A DNA stretch of 64,000 nucleotides from NCBI RefSeq assembly GCF_014212355.1, contig NZ_JACKXD010000004.1:62001-126000 (forward strand), written 5' to 3'. Position 1 is the first letter of the stretch, and every line of letters starts with the position of its first letter. This stretch comes from Halobellus ruber. Lineage in GTDB: Archaea; Halobacteriota; Halobacteria; Halobacteriales; Haloferacaceae. Below the pieces are notes generated by a model, which saw only the letters and a list, made by a program, of their open reading frames with translations, was not told where the DNA came from and searched no databases. Shown piece after piece: positions 54,694 to 63,533 of the stretch. The position numbers and the translations under genes are program-made.

Positions 54694-56297
54694 TGGTGGC
54701 GATCAGGCAAAACTGGCGGGTGATCCTGCTCGTCGTCTTCCTCCTGATCTCGGTGTTCGCGCTGTTCTCCCCGACGCTCGGCCCCGACGACCCCGCCGGC
54801 GGCGACGTCGCCGCCCAGAGCAGCGTGACGAACCTCCAGTACGGGCTCGAACTCTCCGGCGGCACCCGCGTGCGGGCGCCGCTGGTCGGTGTCACCGCCG
54901 AGGGCGTCGAGTTCGGCGGGGACGACCCGCGGGTGGTCGAACAGGAGGTCGCCGCCGAGATCGACGGCGCCGGCCCCGCCGACGTGATCGCCCGGTTCGG
55001 AGCGCAGTCGGCGCAGGGAACCGCCCAGCCCGGAGCGGGACCCGCCAACACCGTCGAGGTGACCGCTGAAGGCGTCACCACCGACGAGTTGGCGGCCGCG
55101 CTCGACGCTGCGGGGTACAGCCTCACCGACGACGGCACCGTCCGCGAGGGCGTCACCGAGACGACCCGCCAGGAGGTCGTCCGGATCCTGGAGAACAAGA
55201 TCAACGAGGCCGGCCTCTCGGGGGGGACCGTCCAGCAGGTAACCACCGCCCAGGGTGACAACTTCATCCTCGTGGAGGCGCCCAACCAGGACGCCTCGTC
55301 GGTCCGGGAGCTCGTCAGCGAGCGCGGGACCGTCGTGATCGAGGCGTACTACCCGACGGGCGACGGCAACTACACCCGCGAGACCGTCCTCCAGCAGGAG
55401 GACTTCCAGAGCATCGGCACCGCACAGGAGGAGTCCGGCGGGGCGTTCGTCCCCGTGACGGTCTCGGAGTCGGTCGCGCCCGACTTCCAGCAGTCGATGC
55501 GGGATTCCGGACTCGCCCAACCGGGCGGGACGCGGTGTACGTACCAGACCACCCCCGACAGCACCGAGCCGTGTCTGTTGCTCGTGGTCAACGGCGAGGT
55601 CACGAACGCCTTCGGGATGAGCCCCGGCCTCGCCGACAGCCTGCGGACCGGCGAGTGGGCTCAGAACCCGGTGTTCCAGCTGCAGACCACCAACGTCTCG
55701 GAGGCCCAGGAGGTCTCGATCAACCTCCGCGCCGGCGCGCTGCCGGCGCAACTCGACTTCTCCGAGGAGAGCGGCGGGACGACCTCCTTTATTTCCCCGA
55801 GCCAGGGGTCGGACTTCCGGACCAACTCCCTGATCACGGGGATCATCGCCGTGCTCGCGGTCAGCGGAACCGTCTTCGCCCGGTACAAGGACCTCAGAAT
55901 CGCCGCCCCGATGGTCGTGACCGCGCTCTCGGAGGTCGTGATCCTGCTCGGCTTCGCCGCGGGGATCGGCTACCCGCTGGACCTGTCGGTGATCGCGGGG
56001 TTCATCGCCGTGATCGGGACCGGGGTCGACGACCTGATCATCATCGCCGACGAGGTGATGGCGGAAGGCGAGATCAACTCCAGGCGGGTGTTCCAATCGC
56101 GCTTCCGGAAGGCCTTTTGGGTAATCGGCGCCGCCGCCGCCACCACCGTCCTCGCGATGTCGCCGCTTGCGATCCTGTCGCTGGGCGACCTCCAGGGCTT
56201 CGCCATCTTCACCATCCTCGGGGTGCTGATCGGCGTCCTGATCACCCGGCCGGCGTACGGCGACATCCTCCGCTCGCTGACCACGATCGGCCGTTGA
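54693..56297 (+). CDS. secD: Protein-export membrane protein SecD
   Basis: 534 residues. One N-terminal span, a large extracytoplasmic domain (about 40-370, with LQYGLELSGGTRVRAPLVGV and VVRILENKINEAGLSGGTVQ) and five C-terminal spans containing DLSVIAGFIAVIGTGVDDLIIIADEV. Archaeal order secF-secD is kept, the reverse of bacteria. Confidence 0.95.
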   Translation: MVAIRQNWRVILLVVFLLISVFALFSPTLGPDDPAGGDVAAQSSVTNLQYGLELSGGTRVRAPLVGVTAEGVEFGGDDPRVVEQEVAAEIDGAGPADVIARFGAQSAQGTAQPGAGPANTVEVTAEGVTTDELAAALDAAGYSLTDDGTVREGVTETTRQEVVRILENKINEAGLSGGTVQQVTTAQGDNFILVEAPNQDASSVRELVSERGTVVIEAYYPTGDGNYTRETVLQQEDFQSIGTAQEESGGAFVPVTVSESVAPDFQQSMRDSGLAQPGGTRCTYQTTPDSTEPCLLLVVNGEVTNAFGMSPGLADSLRTGEWAQNPVFQLQTTNVSEAQEVSINLRAGALPAQLDFSEESGGTTSFISPSQGSDFRTNSLITGIIAVLAVSGTVFARYKDLRIAAPMVVTALSEVVILLGFAAGIGYPLDLSVIAGFIAVIGTGVDDLIIIADEVMAEGEINSRRVFQSRFRKAFWVIGAAAATTVLAMSPLAILSLGDLQGFAIFTILGVLIGVLITRPAYGDILRSLTTIGR

Positions 56298-56507
56298 GAC
56301 GGGCCGCTGTCACGGGCTTCGGGGAGTCGTCGAACCGACGGACGGCGACGAGCCGTCGCCCGCCGCCGTCCGGCCGATCCACGGCGCCGGACCGCCCTAT
56401 CCCGTTAGGCTTCGATTTAAATAGGATGCCGTCACTACGTCGAACTGTACCGAGCGACGACTGCCGCCCCCCGTCGGCCCGACCCGAACGGGGACCCTCC
56501 CAGAACG

Positions 56508-56741
56508 ATGGCAACTGACTCACACCGCCACGACGTCACGCGCGTAGGCGCCGTCGACAACTCCGGCCCGGTCCCGGAGTTCGACGTAGCCGAATCGGTC
56601 CGGGTCGCCCGGATCGAGCCCTACGAGGACGCCCCCGACGAATGTACGATCTATCCGGCGAACGCGACGGCAGACGCCCTCACGACGACGTGGATCTCCG
56701 CCCGCGAGGGATCGTTCGTTCGGCTGGACGCGATGCGGTAG
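56508..56741 (+). CDS. Small haloarchaeal protein, DUF7511-like
   Basis: 77 residues, acidic. The conserved-looking core is DECTIYPANATADALTTTWISAREGSFVRLD, which I recall from short haloarchaeal proteins of unknown function. A TATA box gatttaaatagg (56415-56426) precedes it by about 85 bases. Confidence 0.7.
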   Translation: MATDSHRHDVTRVGAVDNSGPVPEFDVAESVRVARIEPYEDAPDECTIYPANATADALTTTWISAREGSFVRLDAMR

Positions 56742-56765
56742 TTCCCCGCCTTTCGACTGATTCCT

Positions 56766-57473
56766 TCAGAACTCCGACAGCGACGACTGCTCGGCGGCGG
56801 CCAACACGTCGTCGGCCGTCGCCCACGACGCCCTCGCGCAGTCGGGGAGTTCCCCGGTGTCGCCGACGTACCGCCGCAGGAACGCCCGCGTCTCCGGGTC
56901 GCTGGGGTAGCCGCTGCCGACCGGGGCGTGCTCGGGGTACTCGGAACCGAGGGCCGCGATCCGGGCGTCGCGCTCGACTTTCGCGATCACCGACGCCGCC
57001 GCGACCAGCGGGTCGGCGGCGTCGGCGCCGTGTTCGGCGTGGACCGCCACGGACGGTCCCCGCTCGGCGATGCCGTCGCCGACCCGGCGCCCGAACCGCG
57101 CGGCGTCCACGTCGCCCGCGTCGGCGACGACCCGGTCGCCCTCGGTTGCGACCGCCGCGACCGCCTCGGCGTGTGCGGCGACGGTGAGCCCGTTCATACC
57201 GGTCTCCGGATCGTCGATCCGGTCGGTCGGGACGACGGCGACCCCGACGTCGACGCCCTCGCGCTCCCGGAGCGTCGCCGCGATCGACTCCCGTGTCGCC
57301 GGCCGAAGTCGCTTCGAGTCGTCGACGTCCGCGGGGATCGACTCGGAGCGTGCCCGGACGGCGGCGGCCACCATCGGCCCGAGAACCGGCCCCTTTCCGG
57401 CCTCGTCGACGCCGACCCGCGGCTCGTCGGTCCCGCCGTTCAGCTCCCCGGCGTCGCCCCCGTCACCGGTCAT
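56766..57473 (-). CDS. rnhB: Ribonuclease HII
   Basis: 235 residues. It removes RNA from RNA/DNA hybrids, including single ribonucleotides. Catalytic carboxylates are seen in VGVDEAGKGPVLGP (Asp, Glu), in VADAGDVD and in the ASVIAKVERDA region; DDSKRLRP is the family Lys/Ser motif. The start lies inside the 3' end of pus10 (11-base overlap), so the two form an operon. Confidence 0.95.
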   Translation of the reverse strand: MTGDGGDAGELNGGTDEPRVGVDEAGKGPVLGPMVAAAVRARSESIPADVDDSKRLRPATRESIAATLREREGVDVGVAVVPTDRIDDPETGMNGLTVAAHAEAVAAVATEGDRVVADAGDVDAARFGRRVGDGIAERGPSVAVHAEHGADAADPLVAAASVIAKVERDARIAALGSEYPEHAPVGSGYPSDPETRAFLRRYVGDTGELPDCARASWATADDVLAAAEQSSLSEF

Positions 57474-58824
57474 TCCGCGGATCCGTCGTCGTCTCCCTCG
57501 CGCCCGACTGTTCCGGGCCCCCCTCGGGCGGCTCGGGCGCCGCTTCGCGGAAGTACGCGGGGTCCTCGAACGGCTCGGTCTCGCCGTAGACACCGACCAC
57601 GTCGAGGGCGGTGACTTCGGCGCCGACCCCCAGGGTGTCGGCCAGGTTCGGGTCGGTCCGCCCCTCGTCGCCGGAGACGAGTTCCTTGACGTAGAGCCCG
57701 CCGGCGCCGTGGACCTCCACCGTGGCGTGGGTCGGATCGTCGAGTTCGCCGGTCGCCTCGTACACCTCGCGGGTCCGGGTGATGCTCGCGCGCCGGTGGT
57801 CGACCCGGTGCGGGGTGTACTGTTCGACCGTCGCGCCGTCGAGCGCGTCGAGCGCGGCCGCGAGGTCCGCCTCGTCGACCGGCTCGTCGAACGTGACTTC
57901 GGCGCGGTACCGCTTCGAGGCGTCGAGGCCCTTCACCCGCTCGACGGACTCGTAGGTCGCGAGCCCCAGCCGGTCGACCTCGACGCGACCTTCAGCGAAC
58001 GCGTTGATGTCGCCCGCCAGGCGGTCGGTGTCGACGTTGCGTCTGCGCGGCTCCAGCACCTCGATCACGAACGGTCGACCGGTGCCGACCATCCGGGCGT
58101 CGACGTCCTCCCGACCGGCGCCGTGGAACTTCGCATCGGTGCCGTCCATCACGTCGCGGACGACCGGCGCGGTCAGTTCCTCGACGCTGTGCTCGTAGAG
58201 GTAGCCGGTGCCGCCGCAGTTCTCGCAGGGCTGGCTGCCGACGTACCCCGAGCGATCGCAGGCGTTGCACGGCCACTCGGTCTGTGGGATGTCGCGTTCG
58301 AGCTTCCGGTACCGGCCGTAGACGAACGCCGAGTGGACGTCGACCTCGACGGTGTCGGCGTCGATATCGAGCGTGAACTGCACGTCCGGCCGGCCGAAGT
58401 CGACCGTCGAATCGGTCAACGGTCCGATTCTCTTCCCGACCTCGCGGTTGAACTCGGATTTGAAGGCCTCCCCCACGGATGGGTCGAGCCCCGCGGCCTC
58501 CCGAAGTAGGCGCTCGTTCTCCTCGAGCAGCGGCGGGGGTCGGGTTCCGACCTGGTAGGTGTCGAACTCGACGTCCTCGACGGCCGCCGCGCACCGCTCG
58601 GCCCACGCGTCGAACTCGGCGCACACCCCCTCACAGACCCAGCACTCGGCGGTGTCGGTCGGCTCGTACGGCTCGTCGTCGTCGATGGCGGCCGCGACCC
58701 GGAGGCTCCGCCCCCGTTCGGCGTTGGTCAGCCCGTGGCTTCGGTCGGCGAAGACCCGCCCGAGGCAGGAATCACAGACGGGGCCTTCCGCGTCGAGCTC
58801 GCGGGCGGCGGCGAGAACGTTCAT
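57463..58824 (-). CDS. pus10: tRNA pseudouridine synthase Pus10
   Basis: 453 residues. It makes pseudouridine 54 and 55 in archaeal tRNA. A THUMP-like N-terminal domain contains the zinc ligands CDSC (17-20) and CWVC. The catalytic domain has AKFHGAGREDVDARMVGTG with the catalytic Asp, RPFVIEVLEPRRR and ATVEVHGAGGLYVKELVSGD. An insert holds two DnaJ-like CxxC knuckles (CNAC and CENC). Product Psi54 is the substrate of TrmY, encoded 5 kb away. Confidence 0.95.
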   Translation of the reverse strand: MNVLAAARELDAEGPVCDSCLGRVFADRSHGLTNAERGRSLRVAAAIDDDEPYEPTDTAECWVCEGVCAEFDAWAERCAAAVEDVEFDTYQVGTRPPPLLEENERLLREAAGLDPSVGEAFKSEFNREVGKRIGPLTDSTVDFGRPDVQFTLDIDADTVEVDVHSAFVYGRYRKLERDIPQTEWPCNACDRSGYVGSQPCENCGGTGYLYEHSVEELTAPVVRDVMDGTDAKFHGAGREDVDARMVGTGRPFVIEVLEPRRRNVDTDRLAGDINAFAEGRVEVDRLGLATYESVERVKGLDASKRYRAEVTFDEPVDEADLAAALDALDGATVEQYTPHRVDHRRASITRTREVYEATGELDDPTHATVEVHGAGGLYVKELVSGDEGRTDPNLADTLGVGAEVTALDVVGVYGETEPFEDPAYFREAAPEPPEGGPEQSGARETTTDPRNDR

Positions 58825-59018
58825 ACGGATACGAACGGGGGCGGTCGCTTCTACCTTGTCCTTCGTGAGCCGAGACGTTCGCGCACGTTTATAATCGAAG
58901 CCGCAGCCACCTGGCGTGTGACGTAGAAGCCACCCCGCGTCGGGCAGCGGTCGTTCGGCACGTCGACGCGGGACGCGGGAGTGCCGACTGTTCGCCAGCC
59001 GCTCGCCTCGGTACGTCC

Positions 59019-59558
59019 CTACACGATCCCGGCGACGCCCAACACCCACCATACCGCGGCGACCCCGGCGAGGCCGACGGCCAGCGCCGCCAGGAAGACC
59101 GCCGCCCCCAACGCGGCCACCACCCACCTGTCCCGTCGCCCCCCGGTCGGGTCGGCCAGCCGCGCCTCCAGCAGCCGGACGTTCCGGTCGTTGGCCCGCC
59201 AGACGACGTCGAAGGCGTCGCCGAGGAGGGGGATCGACCCGACGACGGCGTCGACGAGGAGGTTCAGACACATCCGGGCGAGCGTCGCCCGCGGAACGCC
59301 GAGCGCCGCGGCCTCGGCGACGATGTACGCCGACGCGGCCGTCGGGACGACGTCGCCGACTCCCGGGAGCAGCCCGACGATGGGATCCAGTCCGATCCGG
59401 ATGTCCGTCCGCGGGACCGTGACCGCGCTGTCCAGCGCGCGGCTCAGCCGGCGGACCCTGGCGAGTCGCCCCCGCGGACCCTCGCCGTCGGCGTCCGGGG
59501 CGTCGGGAGCCCCGCTGCTGTCGCCCCGCTCGCCGTCGAACCGGTCAGTCGGCGGCAC
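59019..59558 (-). CDS. DUF4112 family membrane protein
   Basis: About 179 residues if started at the GTG at 59558. The DUF4112 core is clear: DIRIGLDPIVGLLPGVGDVVPTAASAYIVAEA, NLLVDAVVGSIPLLGDAFDVVWRANDRN, then one or two C-terminal spans. An upstream ATG at 59705 would add a basic, Arg/Pro-rich 49 residues that look non-coding for this genome and leave almost no room for the divergent ABC gene's promoter, so the shorter form is preferred. Function unknown. Confidence 0.75.
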   Translation of the reverse strand: MPPTDRFDGERGDSSGAPDAPDADGEGPRGRLARVRRLSRALDSAVTVPRTDIRIGLDPIVGLLPGVGDVVPTAASAYIVAEAAALGVPRATLARMCLNLLVDAVVGSIPLLGDAFDVVWRANDRNVRLLEARLADPTGGRRDRWVVAALGAAVFLAALAVGLAGVAAVWWVLGVAGIV

Positions 59559-59715
59559 GACCGAATCTCGTCGCCGGGGGACATCGGCCTTTCCCTCCGG
59601 GCGGTCGGCCCTCCCGGGAGTCTTCGACCGCGGTGGTACCTGTTCGCTTTCGGTTTCCCGTCGCCACGCTCCGGCTTCGACGGCCTTAGGTCCGGCCGGA
59701 CCCATCGTATACCCA

Positions 59716-60672
59716 ATGGATGCTGCCCTCGAGCTTCGCGACCTGCGGAAGTCGTACGGCGACGTACAGGCGCTCGACGGCGTCGACCTGACCGTCCCGA
59801 GCGGGTCGTTCTTCGGCCTGCTCGGCCCCAACGGCGCGGGCAAGACCACGCTGATCAAGATCCTGGTCGGCCTCGTGCGCAAGACCGGCGGCGAGGCTCG
59901 CGTGTTCGGGCACGATGTCGAGACCGAGTACCGCGCGGCCCGCGACCGGATCGGGCTGGCCCCCCAGGAGTTCAACGTGGATCAGTTCTTCCCGATCCGG
60001 GAGGTACTCGAACACAAAGCGGGCTACCACGGGGTCCCGCTGGAGCGCGCCCGCGACCGCGCCGACGAGGTGCTGAAGCGCGTGGGAATCTACGACAAGC
60101 GCGACACCCGCTTCGACTGGCTCTCCGGCGGGATGAAACGCCGGTTTGTGCTCGCACGAGCGCTGATCACCGAGCCCGATCTGCTCATCCTCGACGAGCC
60201 GACCGCCGGGGTCGACGTCCAGCTCCGCCACGAACTCTGGGAGACCATCGTCGACCTGAACCGTCGCGGGACCACCATCCTGCTCACGACCCACTACATC
60301 GAGGAGGCCGAACGGCTCTGCGACGAGGTCGCGATCCTGGATTCGGGGCGCGTGCTCGACGTCGCAAGCCCCGAGGAGCTGATGCGCCGCGGCACCGACG
60401 ACGTCGTGGTCAAACTCCGGGACGAACCGACCGCAGTCCCGGACTTCGCGGCGCTCGACGACCGCGTTGAGTCCGTCGAGATCGACGGGGTGCGGCTCGT
60501 CGTCACCGCGCGGCAGGGCGGACTGGTCGCGCCCGACATCGTCCGGCGCCTCGACGAGGCCGGCCACGAGATCGTCGACTTGGAGATCCAGCGCACGTCG
60601 CTCGAGGAAGTGTTTATGGAGATGACCCGGGCCGGCGAGGGCCGCGCCACCCCGGAGGTGGCCTCACAATGA
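59716..60672 (+). CDS. ABC exporter ATPase (DrrA/NodI-like)
   Basis: 318 residues. Walker A GPNGAGKTT near 38-46, signature WLSGGMKRR, Walker B LLILDEPTAGVD and switch His in TTHYIEEAE. The C-terminal 90 residues form the extra domain of DrrA-type ATPases. It partners with the ABC-2 permease, whose start overlaps its stop (ATGA). Cargo unknown; drug, lipid or polysaccharide export are the usual options. Confidence 0.93.
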   Translation: MDAALELRDLRKSYGDVQALDGVDLTVPSGSFFGLLGPNGAGKTTLIKILVGLVRKTGGEARVFGHDVETEYRAARDRIGLAPQEFNVDQFFPIREVLEHKAGYHGVPLERARDRADEVLKRVGIYDKRDTRFDWLSGGMKRRFVLARALITEPDLLILDEPTAGVDVQLRHELWETIVDLNRRGTTILLTTHYIEEAERLCDEVAILDSGRVLDVASPEELMRRGTDDVVVKLRDEPTAVPDFAALDDRVESVEIDGVRLVVTARQGGLVAPDIVRRLDEAGHEIVDLEIQRTSLEEVFMEMTRAGEGRATPEVASQ

Positions 60673-61505
60673 GCTCCGAGACGGCGGACGGAACCGACCG
60701 GGGGACCCCCCCGGCGGAGGCGGCCGGCGACACGGCCCCGGGTACGGGCGTGACGGGCTTCTACGCGCTCTTCCGTCGGGAGGTGCTCAGGTTTATCCGT
60801 CGCCCCCGGAACACGCTCATCCCACCGTTCATCACGAACGTGTTGTACTTCTCGGTGTTCGGCGTGATCCTCGGCGAGCGGATCAACGAGATTGCAGGCG
60901 TCCCGTACATCCTGTTCATCCTTCCCGGGCTGGTCGTGCTGGGTGCCATCTCCAACGCCTTCGAGAACACCTCGTTTACGATCTTCCACGGCCGGTGGAA
61001 CCGCTACATCGAGGAGGTGCTGACGTCGCCGCTGTCGTACCGGACGATGGTGGGGGCGTACGTCCTCGCCGCCGCGCTCAGAGGCCTCATCGTCGGCGTC
61101 CTGATCGCGCTCATCGGGGCCTTTTTCACCTCCGTCGGCGTGATCAGGCCGTTCTATCTCGTCGCCTTCGGGGTCGTCATCACCCTGCTTTTCGCGGCGC
61201 TCGGCGTCGCCGGCGGGCTCTGGGCCGACGACTTCGACGATCTCACGATGTTGAACCAGTTCATCCTCCGGCCGCTTGTGTTCTTCGGGGGCGTCTTCTA
61301 CTCGCTGAACGAACTCCCAGCGACCGTCCAGCAGGTGTCGCTGCTGAACCCGATGATCTATATGGTCAACGGGGTTCGGTTCGGCTTCCTCGGGGTCAGC
61401 GAGGTCGACCCCAACGCGTCGCTCGCGGTGCTGGCGGGGCTGACGGTCCTGGTCGTCGCGATCGACGTCGCGCTGTTCCGGCGTGGCTACGGCCTGGCGG
61501 AGTGA
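60669..61505 (+). CDS. ABC-2 type permease
   Basis: 278 residues with six hydrophobic segments after a 35-residue polar N-terminus. GFYALFRREVLRFIRRPRNTLIPPF and FVFFGGVFYSLNELPATVQ are typical of the ABC-2/DrrB-like family. Co-translated with the ATPase. Confidence 0.92.
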   Translation: MSSETADGTDRGTPPAEAAGDTAPGTGVTGFYALFRREVLRFIRRPRNTLIPPFITNVLYFSVFGVILGERINEIAGVPYILFILPGLVVLGAISNAFENTSFTIFHGRWNRYIEEVLTSPLSYRTMVGAYVLAAALRGLIVGVLIALIGAFFTSVGVIRPFYLVAFGVVITLLFAALGVAGGLWADDFDDLTMLNQFILRPLVFFGGVFYSLNELPATVQQVSLLNPMIYMVNGVRFGFLGVSEVDPNASLAVLAGLTVLVVAIDVALFRRGYGLAE

Positions 61506-61569
61506 CTCAAATCGATGTTTTCGCCTAAGATATCTCTTTACTAATCCACCGACACCGTCGACGTGCAGT

Positions 61570-62496
61570 ATGAGCAAAGACACATCCGCAGCGTCGGCGA
61601 GGACGTTGTTCGTCGTCGCCGTCGTCGCGGCCGTCCTGGTGAGTGCGGTACTCGCCCCCCTTGCCTACGACGCCGCGCAGTCTGCACAGTCGGAGGGGAC
61701 GGTGTCGGTCGTCACGATATCCGGCACCATCACCACGTCGACTGTTGACGGCGTCTCCGAGGACCTCCGCGAAGCCCGGACGAACGAGTCGATCCGCGCA
61801 GTCGTACTGAAAGTAGACAGCGGCGGCGGCCTCGTCGCCCCCAGCGAACGCCTGTATCTCGAAGTGTTGCGGACGGCCGAGCAGATGCCGGTCGTCGCGT
61901 CGGTGCAGGGTATCGGCGCCTCGGGCGCCTACTACGGGATGCTCCCGGCCGACGAGATCTACGTGCTCTCCTCCTCCGAGGTCGGCAGCGTCGGCGTGAT
62001 CGGGCCCGGCGGGACCGTTCCCGTTCCGGATTCGATCATCCGGACCGGTCCCGACAAGGCGCAGCCGACCGCCGAGGACCGCCGGCGAACCATCGAGTCG
62101 CTGAAGCGGCAGTTCGTCGGTCGCGTGATGGAACACCGCGGCGAGGAGCTGTCGCTCTCCCGCGAGGAGGTCGCCTACGCGAAGACCTACCTCGGCCCGG
62201 AGGCCGCAAGTAACGGCTACGCCGACGGGATCGGGGCCCTCCCGACCGCGATCGACCGCGCGGCCGAGTTGGCCGGAATGGAGAACTACGACGTGGTCCG
62301 GAACGAACCGCCGTTCCGCGGCGGGTTCTTCCTCTTTGCGACCGAGGCGAACAACCGGACGACGGTCTACAAGCAGGGGCCGGGGATGGCCGGCCCCGTC
62401 CCGGTCACCCAACCGCTGTTCGTCGACGAGATCGCCAACCACGACCCACAACTGGCCAGCTACGATACGGAGGTGCAACACAATGCCAGCGCGTGA
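61570..62496 (+). CDS. sppA: Signal peptide peptidase SppA-like (S49) protease
   Basis: 308 residues. A single N-terminal span (about 12-33) anchors it with the catalytic domain outside. Nucleophile Ser118 lies in GIGASGAYYGM; the probable general base is Lys163 in TGPDKAQP; the KVDSGGG motif (81-87) builds the oxyanion region. The enzyme trims signal peptides and membrane fragments. Its 3' end overlaps the next gene by 14 bases, suggesting a two-protein unit. Confidence 0.9.
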   Translation: MSKDTSAASARTLFVVAVVAAVLVSAVLAPLAYDAAQSAQSEGTVSVVTISGTITTSTVDGVSEDLREARTNESIRAVVLKVDSGGGLVAPSERLYLEVLRTAEQMPVVASVQGIGASGAYYGMLPADEIYVLSSSEVGSVGVIGPGGTVPVPDSIIRTGPDKAQPTAEDRRRTIESLKRQFVGRVMEHRGEELSLSREEVAYAKTYLGPEAASNGYADGIGALPTAIDRAAELAGMENYDVVRNEPPFRGGFFLFATEANNRTTVYKQGPGMAGPVPVTQPLFVDEIANHDPQLASYDTEVQHNASA

Positions 62497-63469
62497 CCTC
62501 GTCGCCCCCGCGGTCGCGTTCGTGGTGCTCGTTGCCGCCATCGTCGGCGGCGCGGCGGCCGTCCCGTTCGTCACGGGCGGCGATTCCACCGACGTGACCA
62601 ACTTGGCGGACCGACAGACGGACATGGACGCGGCGACCGTCGCCGAGGCCGAGTCCCAAGGCGAGATCACGATGGACAGCGACGCCGAGTCGAAGACGGT
62701 ACTCGTCGATCGGGCACACGCAAACCGGATCTCCGACGAGAAGCTCTCGACGCTCGTGACCACCCTGGTGGCGAACGGCCACGAGGTCGAGTTCGTCACC
62801 CAAGAGCAGGCCCGCGGGACCGCGTGGAACGAGTCGCTCCGCAGTGCCGACGCGCTCGTGATCGCGAACCCCAACCGGCCGTACACGCCCGGCCAACTCG
62901 CCGGCGTCCAGGCGTTCGCCGAGGCCGGCGGGCGCGTGGTGATGCTGTCGGACCCGGCGTCGATCCAGCAGTTCGGGATCTTCGGGTTCGGCTTCCAGCG
63001 ACAGTCGAACGACGCTCCCGCGCTCGCCTCGGAGTTCGGACTCTCGGCACAGTCCGGCTACCTGTTCAATATGCACCAGTACCAACAGACGTTCAAGAGC
63101 GTCTACGCCACGCCCGGTACGGGCCCGCTCGCGGCGGGCGTCGACCGGGTCGTCGTGCGTGACGCCGCCGCGGTGTCGGTCGCCGACGGACAGACCGCGC
63201 TGCAGGCCGGCGAACGGACCCGGCTGTCGACCACCCGCCGCGCCGACACCTACGGCGTCGCGGTCCGGTCCGGTAGCGTCGCGATGGTCGGCGACACGGA
63301 CTTCCTGACGCCCGAGAGCGCCTACGTCGCGGACAACGAGGTCTTCATCGGCAACCTCGCTGACTTCCTCGTGAGCGGGGAGAAAACCGAAAACGCCCCC
63401 GCTCCGCCGTCCGAGCGCTCGGCCGGAGGCGGAGCGGCACCGCCCCGCCCGCCGGCTGAACGGGCGTAA
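62483..63469 (+). CDS. Secreted/membrane-anchored DUF4350-like protein, SppA partner
   Basis: 328 residues. An N-terminal span (about 8-30) leads to an extracellular alpha/beta domain resembling the GldG/DUF4350 (GATase-like) fold: SKTVLVDRAHANRISDEKL, ADALVIANPNRPYTPGQLAGV and GRVVMLSDPAS. No GATase catalytic Cys is visible. The tail is Pro/Ala/Gly-rich. It overlaps sppA in another frame. I infer a substrate adaptor or companion; the fold assignment is moderate. Confidence 0.72.
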   Translation: MPARDLVAPAVAFVVLVAAIVGGAAAVPFVTGGDSTDVTNLADRQTDMDAATVAEAESQGEITMDSDAESKTVLVDRAHANRISDEKLSTLVTTLVANGHEVEFVTQEQARGTAWNESLRSADALVIANPNRPYTPGQLAGVQAFAEAGGRVVMLSDPASIQQFGIFGFGFQRQSNDAPALASEFGLSAQSGYLFNMHQYQQTFKSVYATPGTGPLAAGVDRVVVRDAAAVSVADGQTALQAGERTRLSTTRRADTYGVAVRSGSVAMVGDTDFLTPESAYVADNEVFIGNLADFLVSGEKTENAPAPPSERSAGGGAAPPRPPAERA

Positions 63470-63533
63470 GCCCCCGGCGGTCCGTCCACGCTTCGAACGG
63501 ACGATTCTTGCCCGTCGAGCCGGGAGTCGGCGT

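Noticed and set aside
59559-59705. Longer start of the DUF4112 gene at ATG 59705
   Set aside because: The added residues are basic and Pro-rich, unlike haloarchaeal proteins, and would overlap the divergent ABC promoter. Not fully excluded.
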